This document shows positions 1 to 9,303 of a stretch of DNA of 47,582 bases, one piece after another. Positions within the stretch are counted from its first letter, which is position 1; every line of letters starts with the position of its first letter. The stretch lies in contig JADEXK010000046.1 in assembly GCA_015207155.1 (NCBI GenBank), forward strand, positions 1-47,582, read 5' to 3'. The position numbers were made by a program, and so were the translations under genes. The stretch comes from Nostocales cyanobacterium LEGE 11386. GTDB taxonomy: Bacteria > Cyanobacteriota > Cyanobacteriia > Cyanobacteriales > Nostocaceae. The notes below the pieces were generated by a model, which worked only from the letters and a program-made list of their open reading frames with translations, made no database searches and was not told the DNA's origin.

Positions 1-126
<126 letters not shown>

Positions 127-434
127 GGTTTGTTTGTTTTAGCTCTTTTGACTGCTCTTTTTTAACTTCAGTCTAGTTATTTTATTTACTTGACGCTTTC
201 CACTTGCTGTATAATGGCTTTCAAACTATAATATTTTCAAGGTTCGGTGTCCCTTGGGCGCCGCTTCCTCGCGCTCGCCTCTCAGGCACTTATCTAATAT
301 ATCGAGCGCTCATAAGTTTGTCAACTCTTTTTCCCATTATTTTTGGAAAAATTTTTTGCGTCTAATAAAAGTCTTATCTGGTAAGAGTTTTAGGCTATAG
401 TATTCCTGAAATTCACAAAGAGACAAATTAAGTT
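127..434. other. rRNA leader and divergent intergenic region
   Basis: This holds the 16S leader (127 to about 290), the rrn promoter, and the short upstream region of nadC. A possible nadC -10 TATAGT lies at 396-401 with no convincing -35. I see no protein-coding gene here. Confidence 0.7.
296..324 (-). promoter_or_regulatory. sigma-70-type rRNA operon promoter
   Basis: On the minus strand there is a perfect -35 hexamer TTGACA (319-324), a 17-nt spacer, and a -10 TATATT (296-301). Transcription would start near 288-290 and run left into 16S, giving a leader of about 160 nt. Spacing and hexamers are close to ideal for the principal sigma factor. This is inferred from sequence only. Confidence 0.8.
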
Positions 435-1310
435 GTGAGCAAATTTGGTGTTTTGCCGCCTTGGCTGGTGTTAGATCCCTTGTTGCGTGGCTGGTTGTTA
501 GAGGATATTGGTCGGGGCGATCGCACTACGAATAGCCTATTAGTAGAAGATACCACCCTAGGAACAGCTCAATGGGTCGCCAAAGCATCAGGGATAATTG
601 CTGGCTTACCAGTTGCCGCTAGGGTGTTTCAGCTTTTAAATGAAAAAATGAGTTTTGCGGCTGTTGTGGCTGACGGTGCAAGGTGTGAGCCGGGACAGGT
701 AATAGCAGAAATTCATGGTTCCCTAGATGCGCTGCTGATGGGGGAACGGGTAGCGCTCAATTTGGCTATGCGGTTGAGTGGGATTGCTACGCTCACACAT
801 ATATATGTAGAGCAAATTGCTGATTTACCTGCGCAATTAGTGGATACGCGCAAGACTACGCCAGGGCTAAGATTGTTGGAGAAGTACGCGACTGCGGTAG
901 GTGGGGCGACGAATCACCGCATGGGTTTGGATGATGCTGTGATGATTAAGGATAATCATATTGTGGCGGCTGGGGGAATTGCCGCAGCTATTACCCAAAT
1001 TCGTTCTCAAATACCTTATCCTCTGACAATTGAGGTAGAAACGGAAAGTTTAGAGCAGGTGCAAGCAGCGTTACAGCACAAAGTTGACATTATTATGTTG
1101 GACAATATGCCTCTGGAGATGATGCGGGAGGCTGTACAATTGATTCGCCAGCAGGATAGTCGGGTAAAGATTGAGGCTTCGGGAAATGTGACTTTGGAAA
1201 CTATTCGTGCTGTGGCAGAAACTGGTGTTGACTATATATCTAGTAGTGCGCCGATTACTCAGTCAAAGTGGTTGGATTTGAGCATGAGGATGGGTGAAAA
1301 GGATATATGA
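435..1310 (+). CDS. nadC: Nicotinate-nucleotide pyrophosphorylase (quinolinate phosphoribosyltransferase, carboxylating)
   Basis: Converts quinolinate and PRPP to nicotinate mononucleotide, CO2 and pyrophosphate in de novo NAD synthesis; cytosolic. The 291 residues match the usual family length. Hallmarks in order: EDIGRGDRTT near residue 24, RKTTPGLRLLEKYA near 138, NHRMGLDDAVMIKDNH near 160 (phosphate and quinolinate contacts), a DIIMLDN strand near 218 and EASGNV near 248. The start is GTG; a stop in frame lies close upstream and no ATG gives the complete N-terminus. argS follows 44 nt downstream on the same strand, so the two may be co-transcribed although their pathways differ. The gene is divergent from the rRNA operon. 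Confidence 0.95.
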   Translation: MSKFGVLPPWLVLDPLLRGWLLEDIGRGDRTTNSLLVEDTTLGTAQWVAKASGIIAGLPVAARVFQLLNEKMSFAAVVADGARCEPGQVIAEIHGSLDALLMGERVALNLAMRLSGIATLTHIYVEQIADLPAQLVDTRKTTPGLRLLEKYATAVGGATNHRMGLDDAVMIKDNHIVAAGGIAAAITQIRSQIPYPLTIEVETESLEQVQAALQHKVDIIMLDNMPLEMMREAVQLIRQQDSRVKIEASGNVTLETIRAVAETGVDYISSSAPITQSKWLDLSMRMGEKDI

Positions 1311-1354
1311 TAATTACCTCTATAATTTCCCTCTTAAATAGATAACATTTATAT

Positions 1355-3121
1355 ATGAACGCTACACAAGAACAACTAAAAGTAAAACTTGAGCAGGCTT
1401 TAGTGGCTGCTTTTGGCGCCGAATACGCCGGAGTAGATCCGATTCTGGTGGCTGCGAGTAATCCTAAATTTGGTGATTATCAGGCGAATGTGGCTTTATC
1501 GTTGAGTAAAAAATTAGGACAGCAACCAAGGGCGATCGCTTCTGCTATCGTTGACAAACTAGATGTATCTAATATTTGCGAAACACCGGAGATTGCTGGG
1601 CCAGGATTTATTAACCTGAAGCTGAAAACAGCATACTTAGAAACGCAACTAAATGCTATTCAGTTAGATTCTAGACTAGGAGTCCCAAAGGCAAAAACAC
1701 CAAAACGGGAAATTGTGGATTTTTCTAGTCCGAATATTGCCAAAGAAATGCATGTCGGACACTTGCGTTCCACAATTATTGGTGATTCCATTGCTCGAAT
1801 TTTGGAATTTCAGGGACATGATGTCCTACGATTAAATCATGTAGGTGATTGGGGTACGCAATTTGGGATGTTAATCACCTACTTGCGAGAAGTTTACCCG
1901 GAAGCGCTAACAACTGCTAATGCTTTAAATATTGGAGATTTAGTCAGTTTCTACCGCAAAGCTAAAAAGCGGTTTGATGAAGACGAAGCTTTTCAAGAGA
2001 CAGCACGCCAGGAAGTCGTAAGATTACAAGCAGGGGCAGAAGATACACTCCATGCTTGGGAATTGCTGTGTGAACAGTCAAGGCGGGAGTTTCAGGTCAT
2101 TTATAATTTGCTGGATGTGCAAATCATTGAACGTGGAGAATCTTTTTATAATCCTCTACTACCAGCAGTCGTGGAAGATTTGGAGAAATCCGGTTTACTG
2201 GTAGAAAATCAAGGCGCAAAGTGTGTTTTCTTAGAAGGTTTTACTAACAGAGAAGGTGAACCTCTACCCTTAATTGTACAAAAATCTGACGGTGGCTATA
2301 ATTACGCTACTACAGACTTAGCATCCCTGCGTTACCGAATTCAACAGGATGAGGCAAAGCGCATAATTTATGTAACAGATGCTGGACAAGGAAACCACTT
2401 TGCCCAATTCTTCCAAGTAGCACGTAAAGCTGGATGGATTCCTGATGATGTGGAACTTGTTCATGTTCCCTTTGGTTTGGTATTAGGGGAAGATGGGAAA
2501 AAATTTAAAACTCGTTCTGGTGATACTGTCAGGCTGCGGGATTTATTAGATGAAGCCGTTATTCGCGCGCGTGCAGATTTAGAAGCCAGATTAAAAGAAG
2601 AAGAACGCCAAGAAACCGCAGAATTCATTAATAATGTCGCTGAGGTAGTTGGTATTAGTGCGGTTAAATATGCTGATTTAAGTCAAAACCGCACCAGTAA
2701 TTACATTTTTAGCTACGACAAAATGCTGGATCTCAAGGGTAATACTGCGCCCTACATGCTGTATGCTTATGCGCGGATTCAAGGTATTAGCCGCAAAGGC
2801 GGGATTAATTTTGAAGAGTTGGGAGATAATGTCAAAATCTTGTTGCAGCACGAAACAGAATTAGCATTGGCTAAGTATTTACTGCAATTAGATGAAGTTA
2901 TTAGTACTGTAGAGCAAGATTTGCTACCCAATCGTTTATGTGAATATTTGTATGAACTGAGTAAAAAGTTTAATCAGTTTTACGACCGTAACCAAGGAGT
3001 GCGGGTGCTTGAGGCTGAGGAACCACTGCGAACATCTCGTTTAGTTCTGTGTGATTTGACAGCTAAAACTCTGAAACTAGGATTATTTTTACTGGGAATT
3101 CCGGTATTGGAAAGGATGTAA
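1355..3121 (+). CDS. argS: Arginyl-tRNA synthetase
   Basis: Class I aminoacyl-tRNA synthetase charging tRNA-Arg. At 588 residues it is close to the 577 of E. coli. It has an N-terminal Add1-type tRNA D-loop recognition domain (about 1-105), the HIGH-box variant HVGHLRS near residue 138, and a catalytic Rossmann fold. As in many ArgRS enzymes there is no classic KMSKS; the equivalent loop reads KFKTRSGDTVRL near 385. The C-terminal DALR anticodon-binding domain spans about 465-588, and the protein ends VLERM as is typical. The start ATG lies 44 nt after nadC. Confidence 0.97.
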   Translation: MNATQEQLKVKLEQALVAAFGAEYAGVDPILVAASNPKFGDYQANVALSLSKKLGQQPRAIASAIVDKLDVSNICETPEIAGPGFINLKLKTAYLETQLNAIQLDSRLGVPKAKTPKREIVDFSSPNIAKEMHVGHLRSTIIGDSIARILEFQGHDVLRLNHVGDWGTQFGMLITYLREVYPEALTTANALNIGDLVSFYRKAKKRFDEDEAFQETARQEVVRLQAGAEDTLHAWELLCEQSRREFQVIYNLLDVQIIERGESFYNPLLPAVVEDLEKSGLLVENQGAKCVFLEGFTNREGEPLPLIVQKSDGGYNYATTDLASLRYRIQQDEAKRIIYVTDAGQGNHFAQFFQVARKAGWIPDDVELVHVPFGLVLGEDGKKFKTRSGDTVRLRDLLDEAVIRARADLEARLKEEERQETAEFINNVAEVVGISAVKYADLSQNRTSNYIFSYDKMLDLKGNTAPYMLYAYARIQGISRKGGINFEELGDNVKILLQHETELALAKYLLQLDEVISTVEQDLLPNRLCEYLYELSKKFNQFYDRNQGVRVLEAEEPLRTSRLVLCDLTAKTLKLGLFLLGIPVLERM

Positions 3122-3475
3122 AAAGTCATGATTCAGCAACGCCAATTTTTTAACACATAAGCAACGCAGAGGTACTCAGGAGATTTGATAGTATCTACTT
3201 CAATGCAGTGCAAACCTTTTAAGAGGCGATCGCACATGTTTAAATTCGTCATTACCAGGATACTTGAGAATCAATTAGGGATTAATTGTTTCCTTTCTAA
3301 AAATTAATCGGAATTTCTGAGTTGGTTGATTTGATTATTAGACTCTTTCATCAAGATATTAATCAAATGAATAGTTTTCCGTGTGCCATTGATGATGGTC
3401 TTTAAAGTGTATAGTAGCCGTGGATATGGTAATTTTTATGATAAGTAACAACCCCAATCTCGCAGCTTAATTGCA
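3122..3475. other. Intergenic region with a solitary MITE-like end
   Basis: No gene is visible. ATTCAGCAACGCC at 3131-3143 matches the right terminus of the MITE at 13887-13997, but no partner arm is evident, so it looks like a relic or solo end. A HIP1 octamer lies near 3226. Only very short ORFs occur. Confidence 0.5.
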
Positions 3476-3748
3476 ATGACTGACAAAGAAATCAAACAAC
3501 TAATGGAGAGTAATGCTAAAACAGCCCAAGCGATGTTGGATGAAATAGCTGATGCTCGACAGGAACGGCAAGAACTCCGGGAAGGAATGATACAACTTCA
3601 GAATGCAGTGGCACGATTAACGAATGTACACGAGACAATAGTCAACTTACTAATTTCTCTCGATGGCGATCGCCCCACTATTCTCAAGAAACTTGCAGCA
3701 ATTGAGAATAAGCTGGATCGATTATTGCAAAAAGAGGAACTGCAATAA
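3476..3748 (+). CDS. Small coiled-coil protein of unknown function
   Basis: A 90-residue acidic/basic helical protein with no signal peptide, membrane segment or cysteine. Heptad-like spacing of Leu, Ile and Val runs through residues 20-90, suggesting a coiled coil. It contains a HIP1 octamer in frame (near 3666), common in real genes of this genome. Similar short coiled-coil proteins are frequent in Nostocales, sometimes as antitoxin-like or scaffold proteins, but I do not recognise a defined family. It sits alone between argS and a convergent gene. Confidence 0.6.
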   Translation: MTDKEIKQLMESNAKTAQAMLDEIADARQERQELREGMIQLQNAVARLTNVHETIVNLLISLDGDRPTILKKLAAIENKLDRLLQKEELQ

Positions 3749-3826
3749 ATAGTTTGGGCATTACTGATTGAAAACATGAACTAGCCTGACGCCAAAGGAT
3801 GACCCTTGCGTGGTGAAGCAGCATGA

Positions 3827-4213
3827 TTAATCGTCAATTAAAACTGTAACAGAGGCAACAGCTATCAACATTTCGTCATTTTTATCATTTAGAGAGGCAA
3901 TAGCTCGTCCTTGAACTACCATCCCACCAGATTCTACAGTCAGAGTTTTGCGGCCAAATGGGAGTACAGCTAGTACTTCTTGTTCCTTAACTTGTTCTGG
4001 ATAGGGAACCGCTACTTGGACTTCCACAATCATTTCATTGGGATCATGCAAACCAGCAACCTCCCAAACACCAGGTAAGGCGTTGTGAGCGATCGCATTA
4101 CGTACAGCCCTGGCTGCTGCTACTGTTGGCTCTTGTCCATGCTGGTCTATTCCCATTCCCATTTCGATAATCAAGCGTTTACGCCCCACAACTACCTCCT
4201 GAAAATCTGCCAC
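3827..4213 (-). CDS. Lin0512 family protein
   Basis: 128 residues. The N-terminus RLIIEMGMGIDQHGQEPTVA followed by AARAVRNAIAHNALPG is the characteristic Lin0512 signature, and the family's usual length is about 110-130. Biochemical function is not established. Cytosolic, no membrane segments. The start ATG at 4213 has no longer alternative. A HIP1 octamer falls inside the gene. A possible promoter on the same strand lies upstream at about 4590 and could also serve the small ORF at 4350-4457. Confidence 0.85.
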   Translation of the reverse strand: MADFQEVVVGRKRLIIEMGMGIDQHGQEPTVAAARAVRNAIAHNALPGVWEVAGLHDPNEMIVEVQVAVPYPEQVKEQEVLAVLPFGRKTLTVESGGMVVQGRAIASLNDKNDEMLIAVASVTVLIDD

Positions 4214-4349
4214 TTCTCACTCATTATCACTGACAAAGCTGTAAGGTACTTTTGCTCAAAAATAAACTCACGCCCTAGCTAGAAATTTTAATTTAACTTG
4301 CACACCAAAAATTTACTAGAACACAACTGTAGGCTTTGTTTTACAATGC

Positions 4350-4457
4350 TTAACGTGATATCTGTTGTTCTTCTTCATAAAACCAAGTTTCTGCTACCAG
4401 ACTTAAGCCAATCAGTAACAGAAAAAAGCAAACCGAAAACCAAAATATTTCCATCAT
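4350..4457 (-). CDS. Possible 35-residue single-pass membrane protein
   Basis: An ORF not found by standard length cut-offs. It starts MMEIFWFSVCFFLLLIG, continues with a hydrophobic span to about residue 22, and ends with an acidic/polar tail (AETWFYEEEQ, then QISR). A GGGGG purine stretch lies about 9 nt upstream of the ATG pair. A TATAAT -10 on the same strand at 4591-4596 could provide a transcript. The shape matches small single-helix subunits of membrane complexes, but I do not recognise it as any named photosystem, cytochrome b6f or NDH subunit. Conservation in related genomes is needed before accepting it. Confidence 0.4.
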   Translation of the reverse strand: MMEIFWFSVCFFLLLIGLSLVAETWFYEEEQQISR

Positions 4458-4590
4458 TGCTACTACCCCCGATTAGTTCTATGACTTACATCTACCCATT
4501 GGCTAAATGTTTGCTAAAGAAATTTTTATTTCTCTAATCTGTCAGGCAAAGTAATTAGGATAATGTTAGTCACAACACAGTTATTTTTTT

Positions 4591-4636
4591 ATTATACTCA
4601 ATCACAAAAATGTTAATGCATAGTATAAAAGGATAC
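4591..4636 (-). promoter_or_regulatory. Candidate leftward promoter with an NtcA-like palindrome
   Basis: On the minus strand a perfect TATAAT (4591-4596) lies 26 nt downstream of a GTA-N8-TAC palindrome (4623-4636). NtcA-activated promoters have this motif with usually about 20-24 nt before a TAN3T box, so the spacing is slightly long. No good -35 hexamer is present, which would be consistent with activator dependence. It would drive the small ORF at 4457 and perhaps the Lin0512 gene. GTAN8TAC occurs by chance about once in 4 kb. Confidence 0.3.
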
Positions 4637-4844
4637 GTGACTACTTGTTGTCTAGAACTCAAATAAACGGTGGCATTCAAACCGGAAACTGAATTTTGGG
4701 TCAATAAATGAGGAGATTTTGACAATTTTAGGAAATAAATTTAAAATTTTTTTACATGAAAAAAGCAATGATTCAGACATAAGAAAAATATTCTTTTAAA
4801 AGAGTTATTAAACATTCAAAATTTGTAATTAACAAATAAATTAT

Positions 4845-5555
4845 ATGAGGGTGTTATTAGTCGAGGACGAACCAGATTTAGGTGCGGCGATTAAGCAAAC
4901 TCTAACGCAGCAAAAGTATTTAGTTGACTGGGTACTAAATGGAAGTGAGGCATGGGCATATTTAGAATATAGTTGGACACAATATACTCTAGCTATTTTT
5001 GATTGGATGTTACCAGAAATATCAGGACTAGAGTTATGCAAACAGCTACGTCACCACAAAAATCCCTTGCCTGTGTTAATGCTGACTGCTAAAGACAGAA
5101 TGGAAGATAAAGTTGCTGGTTTGGATGCAGGTGCAGATGACTACTTGGTCAAACCTTTTGGCATGGCGGAATTATTAGCCAGGTTGCGGGCATTGCAGAG
5201 GCGATCGCCGCAATTTCAACCACAAGAATTAACTGTTGGCAACTTAACTCTAGATTACGGTAACAATATAGTTATTAGTCAAAATACTGCGGGGAATAAA
5301 CAGGTAATTCCTCTGACTAATAAAGAATTTCAGTTACTAGAGTATTTTATGAAGCACCCAAACCAAATTTTGACTACTGAACAAATTCGCAATCAGCTTT
5401 GGGAAGTGAGCGCAGAACCGATTAGTAATGTGGTAGCAGCACAAATGCGCTTATTGCGTCGTAAATTAGCGAATAGTGGTTGCGAAAACATGATTGAAAC
5501 TTTGCATGGGATGGGATATCGGTTCAATTTCATTGTTGAAAATCCCCGTTATTGA
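4845..5555 (+). CDS. rppA: OmpR-family two-component response regulator, RppA-like
   Basis: 236 residues. The receiver domain (1-115) has the acidic pocket E7/D8, the phospho-acceptor D53 (in IFDWMLPE), T81 and K103 (VKPF). The C-terminal OmpR/PhoB winged-helix DNA-binding domain (about 135-230) ends with the typical LHGMGYRF wing. The partner kinase follows 143 nt downstream. The pair resembles cyanobacterial RppA/RppB (also called NrsR/NrsS or Rre33/Hik30 in Synechocystis), linked to redox or nickel responses there. No metal exporter genes are nearby, so the regulon here is unknown. The upstream 630 nt are AT-rich. Confidence 0.85.
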   Translation: MRVLLVEDEPDLGAAIKQTLTQQKYLVDWVLNGSEAWAYLEYSWTQYTLAIFDWMLPEISGLELCKQLRHHKNPLPVLMLTAKDRMEDKVAGLDAGADDYLVKPFGMAELLARLRALQRRSPQFQPQELTVGNLTLDYGNNIVISQNTAGNKQVIPLTNKEFQLLEYFMKHPNQILTTEQIRNQLWEVSAEPISNVVAAQMRLLRRKLANSGCENMIETLHGMGYRFNFIVENPRY

Positions 5556-5698
5556 ACAAGAAGGAAGAAGTTTGGAGTCAGGAGGATGATCATTCTTCTT
5601 CCGTCTTCCCTCTGACTTCTAACTTCATTGAAAACCACATCAGATCATTGCTGGGTAACCACAGACTCAAGCTGTATAGCTGCCAATGATATCTTGTT
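5556..5698. repeat. Imperfect inverted repeat between the regulator and kinase genes
   Basis: The segment from about 5570 (AAGTTTGGAGTCAGGAGG) pairs with about 5610-5627 (CCTCTGACTTCTAACTT) with a few mismatches, giving an imperfect stem of about 17 bp. The GTCAGGA-like words resemble short dispersed repeats of Nostocales. It could act as an attenuator between the two genes or be neutral repeat DNA. Confidence 0.5.
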
Positions 5699-7093
5699 AT
5701 GAATCAGAATAGACTCTTTCAACAAACCCGCCTGCATTTGACACTGTGGTATGCGCTGGTTATGGCTGTAATTTTAAGCTTGTGCGGATATAGTATTTAC
5801 AGAGTGGTTTCCCATGTTCATTGGCTAACATTAGACCGAGAACTGGAATCTGTAGCGGGAACACTGCACGACAGTATTGAACTAAAACTACAACAACCTG
5901 GTAAATTAGAACCTGTAATACAGCAACTCTTACCCAATATTTGTGTAGTGGGAAAAAGCTGTATTCAAGAGTTATCAAGTTCCCCGCGCCATGTTTTAAG
6001 TGCCATCAACCAAAGTGATTACTATGTGCGGTTTTTCGATAATTCTGGGCGCTTGATGGCTATAGCAGGCGCTCATCCAAATGGATTATCTTTAGACTTT
6101 AACAACGAACCTTGGCAAACTCTTAAAGACAACAAAGGTAACCTTTACCACCAAATTTCGTTTGTTTTGCATACCCAAGATCATCGTGATTGGGGTTACA
6201 TCCAAGTAGGGCGGAGTCTTGCAGATTTTACTAGTTATCTGGACGCGATAAAACTCACTTTCGTATTGGGATTGCCCATCTCACTGGGTTTAATTGGTCT
6301 TGCTAGTTGGTGGTTAGCAGGATTAGCAATGCAGCCGATTTATCGTTCATACAAACAAATTCAACAGTTTACAGCAGATGCCGCCCATGAATTACGGACA
6401 CCATTAGCCGCAACTCAAGCGACGGTAGAATCAGCACTTTTGATGTCACAACAGAAACCAACAGAGGCGGGCGAGATTCTCCGAACCATACAACGTCAGA
6501 ATCAGCGACTTACAACCCTAGTGACAGATTTGCTGCTACTAACTCGCTTAGATCGGCAACCTCTGCCAAGACAAAGTGACATTTGTTCCTTAAATGATAT
6601 TATTGACGACTTAAGAGAAGAATTTGCCGCGTTGGCGATCGCATCAGGTGTAGTGCTGACATCTTCAGTACGGGTGTCTACGCCTCTGAATGTGATTGGT
6701 AATGAAGACCAACTTTATCGTTTGTTTTCCAACTTAATTGTTAATGCCATTCAATACACACCACAAGGCGGAAAAGTCACAATTTTCTTAGACCGCAGTG
6801 ACAATTATGCTGTAATTCAGGTGCAAGATACAGGCATTGGCATTCCACAACAGGAAATTTTGCGCATTTTTGATCGCTTCTACCGAGTGCATAGCGATCG
6901 CTCCCGTATGACTGGTGGTTCTGGATTAGGATTAGCGATCGCGCAAGCAATTGTTCACGCGCACCACGGCAGTATAAATGTACAGAGTGAATTCACAAAA
7001 GGTAGTAATTTTATCGTCAAGTTACCCTTCGATCTTCGCCCAATTGATCATGTTCGCTTTGCCTATTTGTGGAAAATGCTGTGTCGTCATTGA
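5699..7093 (+). CDS. rppB: Sensor histidine kinase, RppB-like
   Basis: 464 residues. A first membrane helix (about 15-37) is followed by a periplasmic sensor region (38-185) with two cysteines (near VVGKSC), a second helix (about 188-212), then HisKA with H230 in AAHELRTP, the N box LFSNLIVNAIQYTP, the G1 box VQDTGIGIP, the F box IFDRFYRVH and the G2 box GSGLGLAIA. All catalytic boxes look intact. It follows the RppA-like regulator on the same strand and is presumably its cognate kinase. The C-terminus extends about 20 residues past the usual end with a hydrophobic/basic tail. Confidence 0.85.
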   Translation: MNQNRLFQQTRLHLTLWYALVMAVILSLCGYSIYRVVSHVHWLTLDRELESVAGTLHDSIELKLQQPGKLEPVIQQLLPNICVVGKSCIQELSSSPRHVLSAINQSDYYVRFFDNSGRLMAIAGAHPNGLSLDFNNEPWQTLKDNKGNLYHQISFVLHTQDHRDWGYIQVGRSLADFTSYLDAIKLTFVLGLPISLGLIGLASWWLAGLAMQPIYRSYKQIQQFTADAAHELRTPLAATQATVESALLMSQQKPTEAGEILRTIQRQNQRLTTLVTDLLLLTRLDRQPLPRQSDICSLNDIIDDLREEFAALAIASGVVLTSSVRVSTPLNVIGNEDQLYRLFSNLIVNAIQYTPQGGKVTIFLDRSDNYAVIQVQDTGIGIPQQEILRIFDRFYRVHSDRSRMTGGSGLGLAIAQAIVHAHHGSINVQSEFTKGSNFIVKLPFDLRPIDHVRFAYLWKMLCRH

Positions 7094-7111
7094 CAGCGAG
7101 AATAGTTATGG

Positions 7112-9301
7112 TTAGCTTAAGTCTTTCACTAACGAAGCTGTACTGTGCCAGGGTTGCCAAACTTGCTGTTTAATTTCCACAGTACCAGATTTGACAACAG
7201 CATCCCAGTGGGTGATCTGGCCTTCCCGCCAAAACTGTAAATCCACACGAGCATTGCCAATTTCTACGTGCTGGAGTTCGAGTTCAGGTAGCCATTCTGG
7301 TAAGTGTGGGTCAACGTAAAGCAACTGATTCGGGGCATCAGCTTGTAAACCCAGCATGGCTTGGATTAGCTGGAAAACTGATGCAGCTGCCCAGCCTTGG
7401 GGCACGTTTGCCTCTATGTAAGGAACAGGAAAAGCTCCTGGTTCGCGTTGAATACCAGCAAATAGTTCTGGTAGGCGATAGCTAGCAAAATATTTGGCGG
7501 CATCAAAAATACCGTAAGCAACCTGGGCGGCTTCAGTAGCAAAACCATAACGTTTAAATCCCAAAGCAATAATGCCGTTATCATGAGGCCAAACCGAACC
7601 TAGGTGATAAGAGTAAGGATTGTAGGCAGGGTTTTTGGTGCTTAAGGTACGAATGCCCCAGCCACTCCACATATCTGGTTGCATCAGCCGCTTGACCACA
7701 CGAGCTGCATGTTCAGGACTGGCAATACCACTCCACAGACAATGACCTGCATTGGAAGTAAGCGATCGCACTGGTTGTTTATCTGGATCTAAAGTAAAAA
7801 CATAACAGTCTAAATCATCACTCCAAAACTTTTCCTCAAAGCGTACTTGGAGTTTAGCTGCCTTGGTACGTAACTCTTGAGCAAAATTACTCTCACCCAG
7901 TACATCAAATACCTCTGCCATTCGCATCCAAGCATCAAAAACATAGCCTTGTAATTCACATAATGCCTTTGGTGCTTTTACCTGACTCCCATCAGGATAA
8001 ACAATCGCATTTCCGGAATCTTTCCAACCTTGATTTTCAATTCCTTTTGAAGATTTGGTTTGGTACTCTTGAAAGCCATCGCCGTCCAAGTCTCCATAAT
8101 GGTCAATCCACTCCAGACAGCGCAGAGCCACATCCCGATTATTCTGCAACAGTGAATTATCTCCCAACCACTTCCAGGTTTCATGTAATGTAATTAAAAA
8201 CAATGGCGTCGCATCAGCAGTACCGTAATAGGGTGTATGGGGTATGTGTTGAAAATGTGCTAATTCACCCTGGCGGACTTCATGGAGAATCTTACCAGGT
8301 TGGGCATCACGCCAATCGTCTAACTCTTTAGCTTGCAACTGTCCGAGTTTTTGCAGTGCGCCACGGGCAAAACCTGGATGGACAATCATATTTTGCAGGC
8401 TGATAGTCAAGCTATCACGACCGAACAACGTCACAAACTTGGGTACACCTGCTGCCGGTAGCCAAACATCTGGCTCAAAATCGTAGTCATATAGTCGCAG
8501 TGATCCCAAGTCCTCAACTGATTGGCGGTATATTCGCACCACATCTTCATTAGCACAGACAATCCCGGTTACAGAATCACGCCATTGACAATGCAGCCTT
8601 TCAATTTCTGTATTGATGATAGTGAGGTCTACCATTGTTTGATAACAATAATCAACAGCCTCACGAACGTGTTCATGATCAATCAGATTATATTTACAGC
8701 AGGCGTGCCAACTTTCACCCGGTTCTAGTGCCACCTCAAAGGTGACGCGACCGTTAGCATATTGAGGTGCAGATGAGTAGTTACAGGGCTTATAAATCAA
8801 GCATCGATAAAAATTGTCATTTTCATAGCTAGTTTCTAACTGATTCTGTGCTTCATGCCATCGAGTTTCGATATGCCCTCGACGCACAAATTGCTGTGAC
8901 TCCACCTCGAAGATATCGGCAAAGTCTGAACGCAGGGCAATTTCTAGATTAAAGCTGACAGATTTGAGACCATGATTGGTGATGTCGATATCCTCATGAA
9001 TGCCCTGTTCTACAGTCCGGCTAATGATCAGGGACAAGTCACCTTGAGCAACTGTGCCATGCCTGAATGTGAACTGAGGATTTGTCAGGTAAACCCGCGC
9101 TGCATAATATCTTGTCGTTGTCGAAGTTAGACGAATCCAAGAGTTACTATTCACGTAGCAGGCATAGTGGCTTAAAAAGCGGGTATCATCTGAAAAAATA
9201 CCGAGGTGACTGTGGGGATTGATTTCTCCGCTCAAGTCAGTTGCCATAAAGGTACTGCCATGATTAATCATCAGAATTGGTGGGCCAACAGTTACTCGCA
9301 T
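7112..9301 (-). CDS. Amylo-alpha-1,6-glucosidase / glycogen-debranching-type glycosidase
   Basis: 729 residues, cytosolic. The N-terminal GDE_N-like beta domain (about 1-200) begins with a GSTFMATDLSGEI motif and FSDDTRFLSHY. The C-terminal (alpha/alpha)6 barrel (about 255-690) contains FGRDSLTISLQNM, the YYGTADATPLFL segment, GWKDSGNAI and NPYSYHLGSVWPHDN, all typical of this family; Asp/Glu residues in those motifs are the likely catalytic ones. It probably trims alpha-1,6 branches of glycogen or a related alpha-glucan, but substrate is not proven by sequence. Downstream in the same orientation as the LLM-class oxidoreductase, with only 2 nt between them, so almost certainly co-transcribed. 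Confidence 0.85.
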   Translation of the reverse strand: MRVTVGPPILMINHGSTFMATDLSGEINPHSHLGIFSDDTRFLSHYACYVNSNSWIRLTSTTTRYYAARVYLTNPQFTFRHGTVAQGDLSLIISRTVEQGIHEDIDITNHGLKSVSFNLEIALRSDFADIFEVESQQFVRRGHIETRWHEAQNQLETSYENDNFYRCLIYKPCNYSSAPQYANGRVTFEVALEPGESWHACCKYNLIDHEHVREAVDYCYQTMVDLTIINTEIERLHCQWRDSVTGIVCANEDVVRIYRQSVEDLGSLRLYDYDFEPDVWLPAAGVPKFVTLFGRDSLTISLQNMIVHPGFARGALQKLGQLQAKELDDWRDAQPGKILHEVRQGELAHFQHIPHTPYYGTADATPLFLITLHETWKWLGDNSLLQNNRDVALRCLEWIDHYGDLDGDGFQEYQTKSSKGIENQGWKDSGNAIVYPDGSQVKAPKALCELQGYVFDAWMRMAEVFDVLGESNFAQELRTKAAKLQVRFEEKFWSDDLDCYVFTLDPDKQPVRSLTSNAGHCLWSGIASPEHAARVVKRLMQPDMWSGWGIRTLSTKNPAYNPYSYHLGSVWPHDNGIIALGFKRYGFATEAAQVAYGIFDAAKYFASYRLPELFAGIQREPGAFPVPYIEANVPQGWAAASVFQLIQAMLGLQADAPNQLLYVDPHLPEWLPELELQHVEIGNARVDLQFWREGQITHWDAVVKSGTVEIKQQVWQPWHSTASLVKDLS

Positions 9302-9303
9302 AA

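Noticed and set aside
4298..4537. 79-codon rightward ORF between Lin0512 and rppA
   Set aside because: Unlikely composition, no ribosome site, and the opposite strand offers a better membrane-protein frame in the same DNA.
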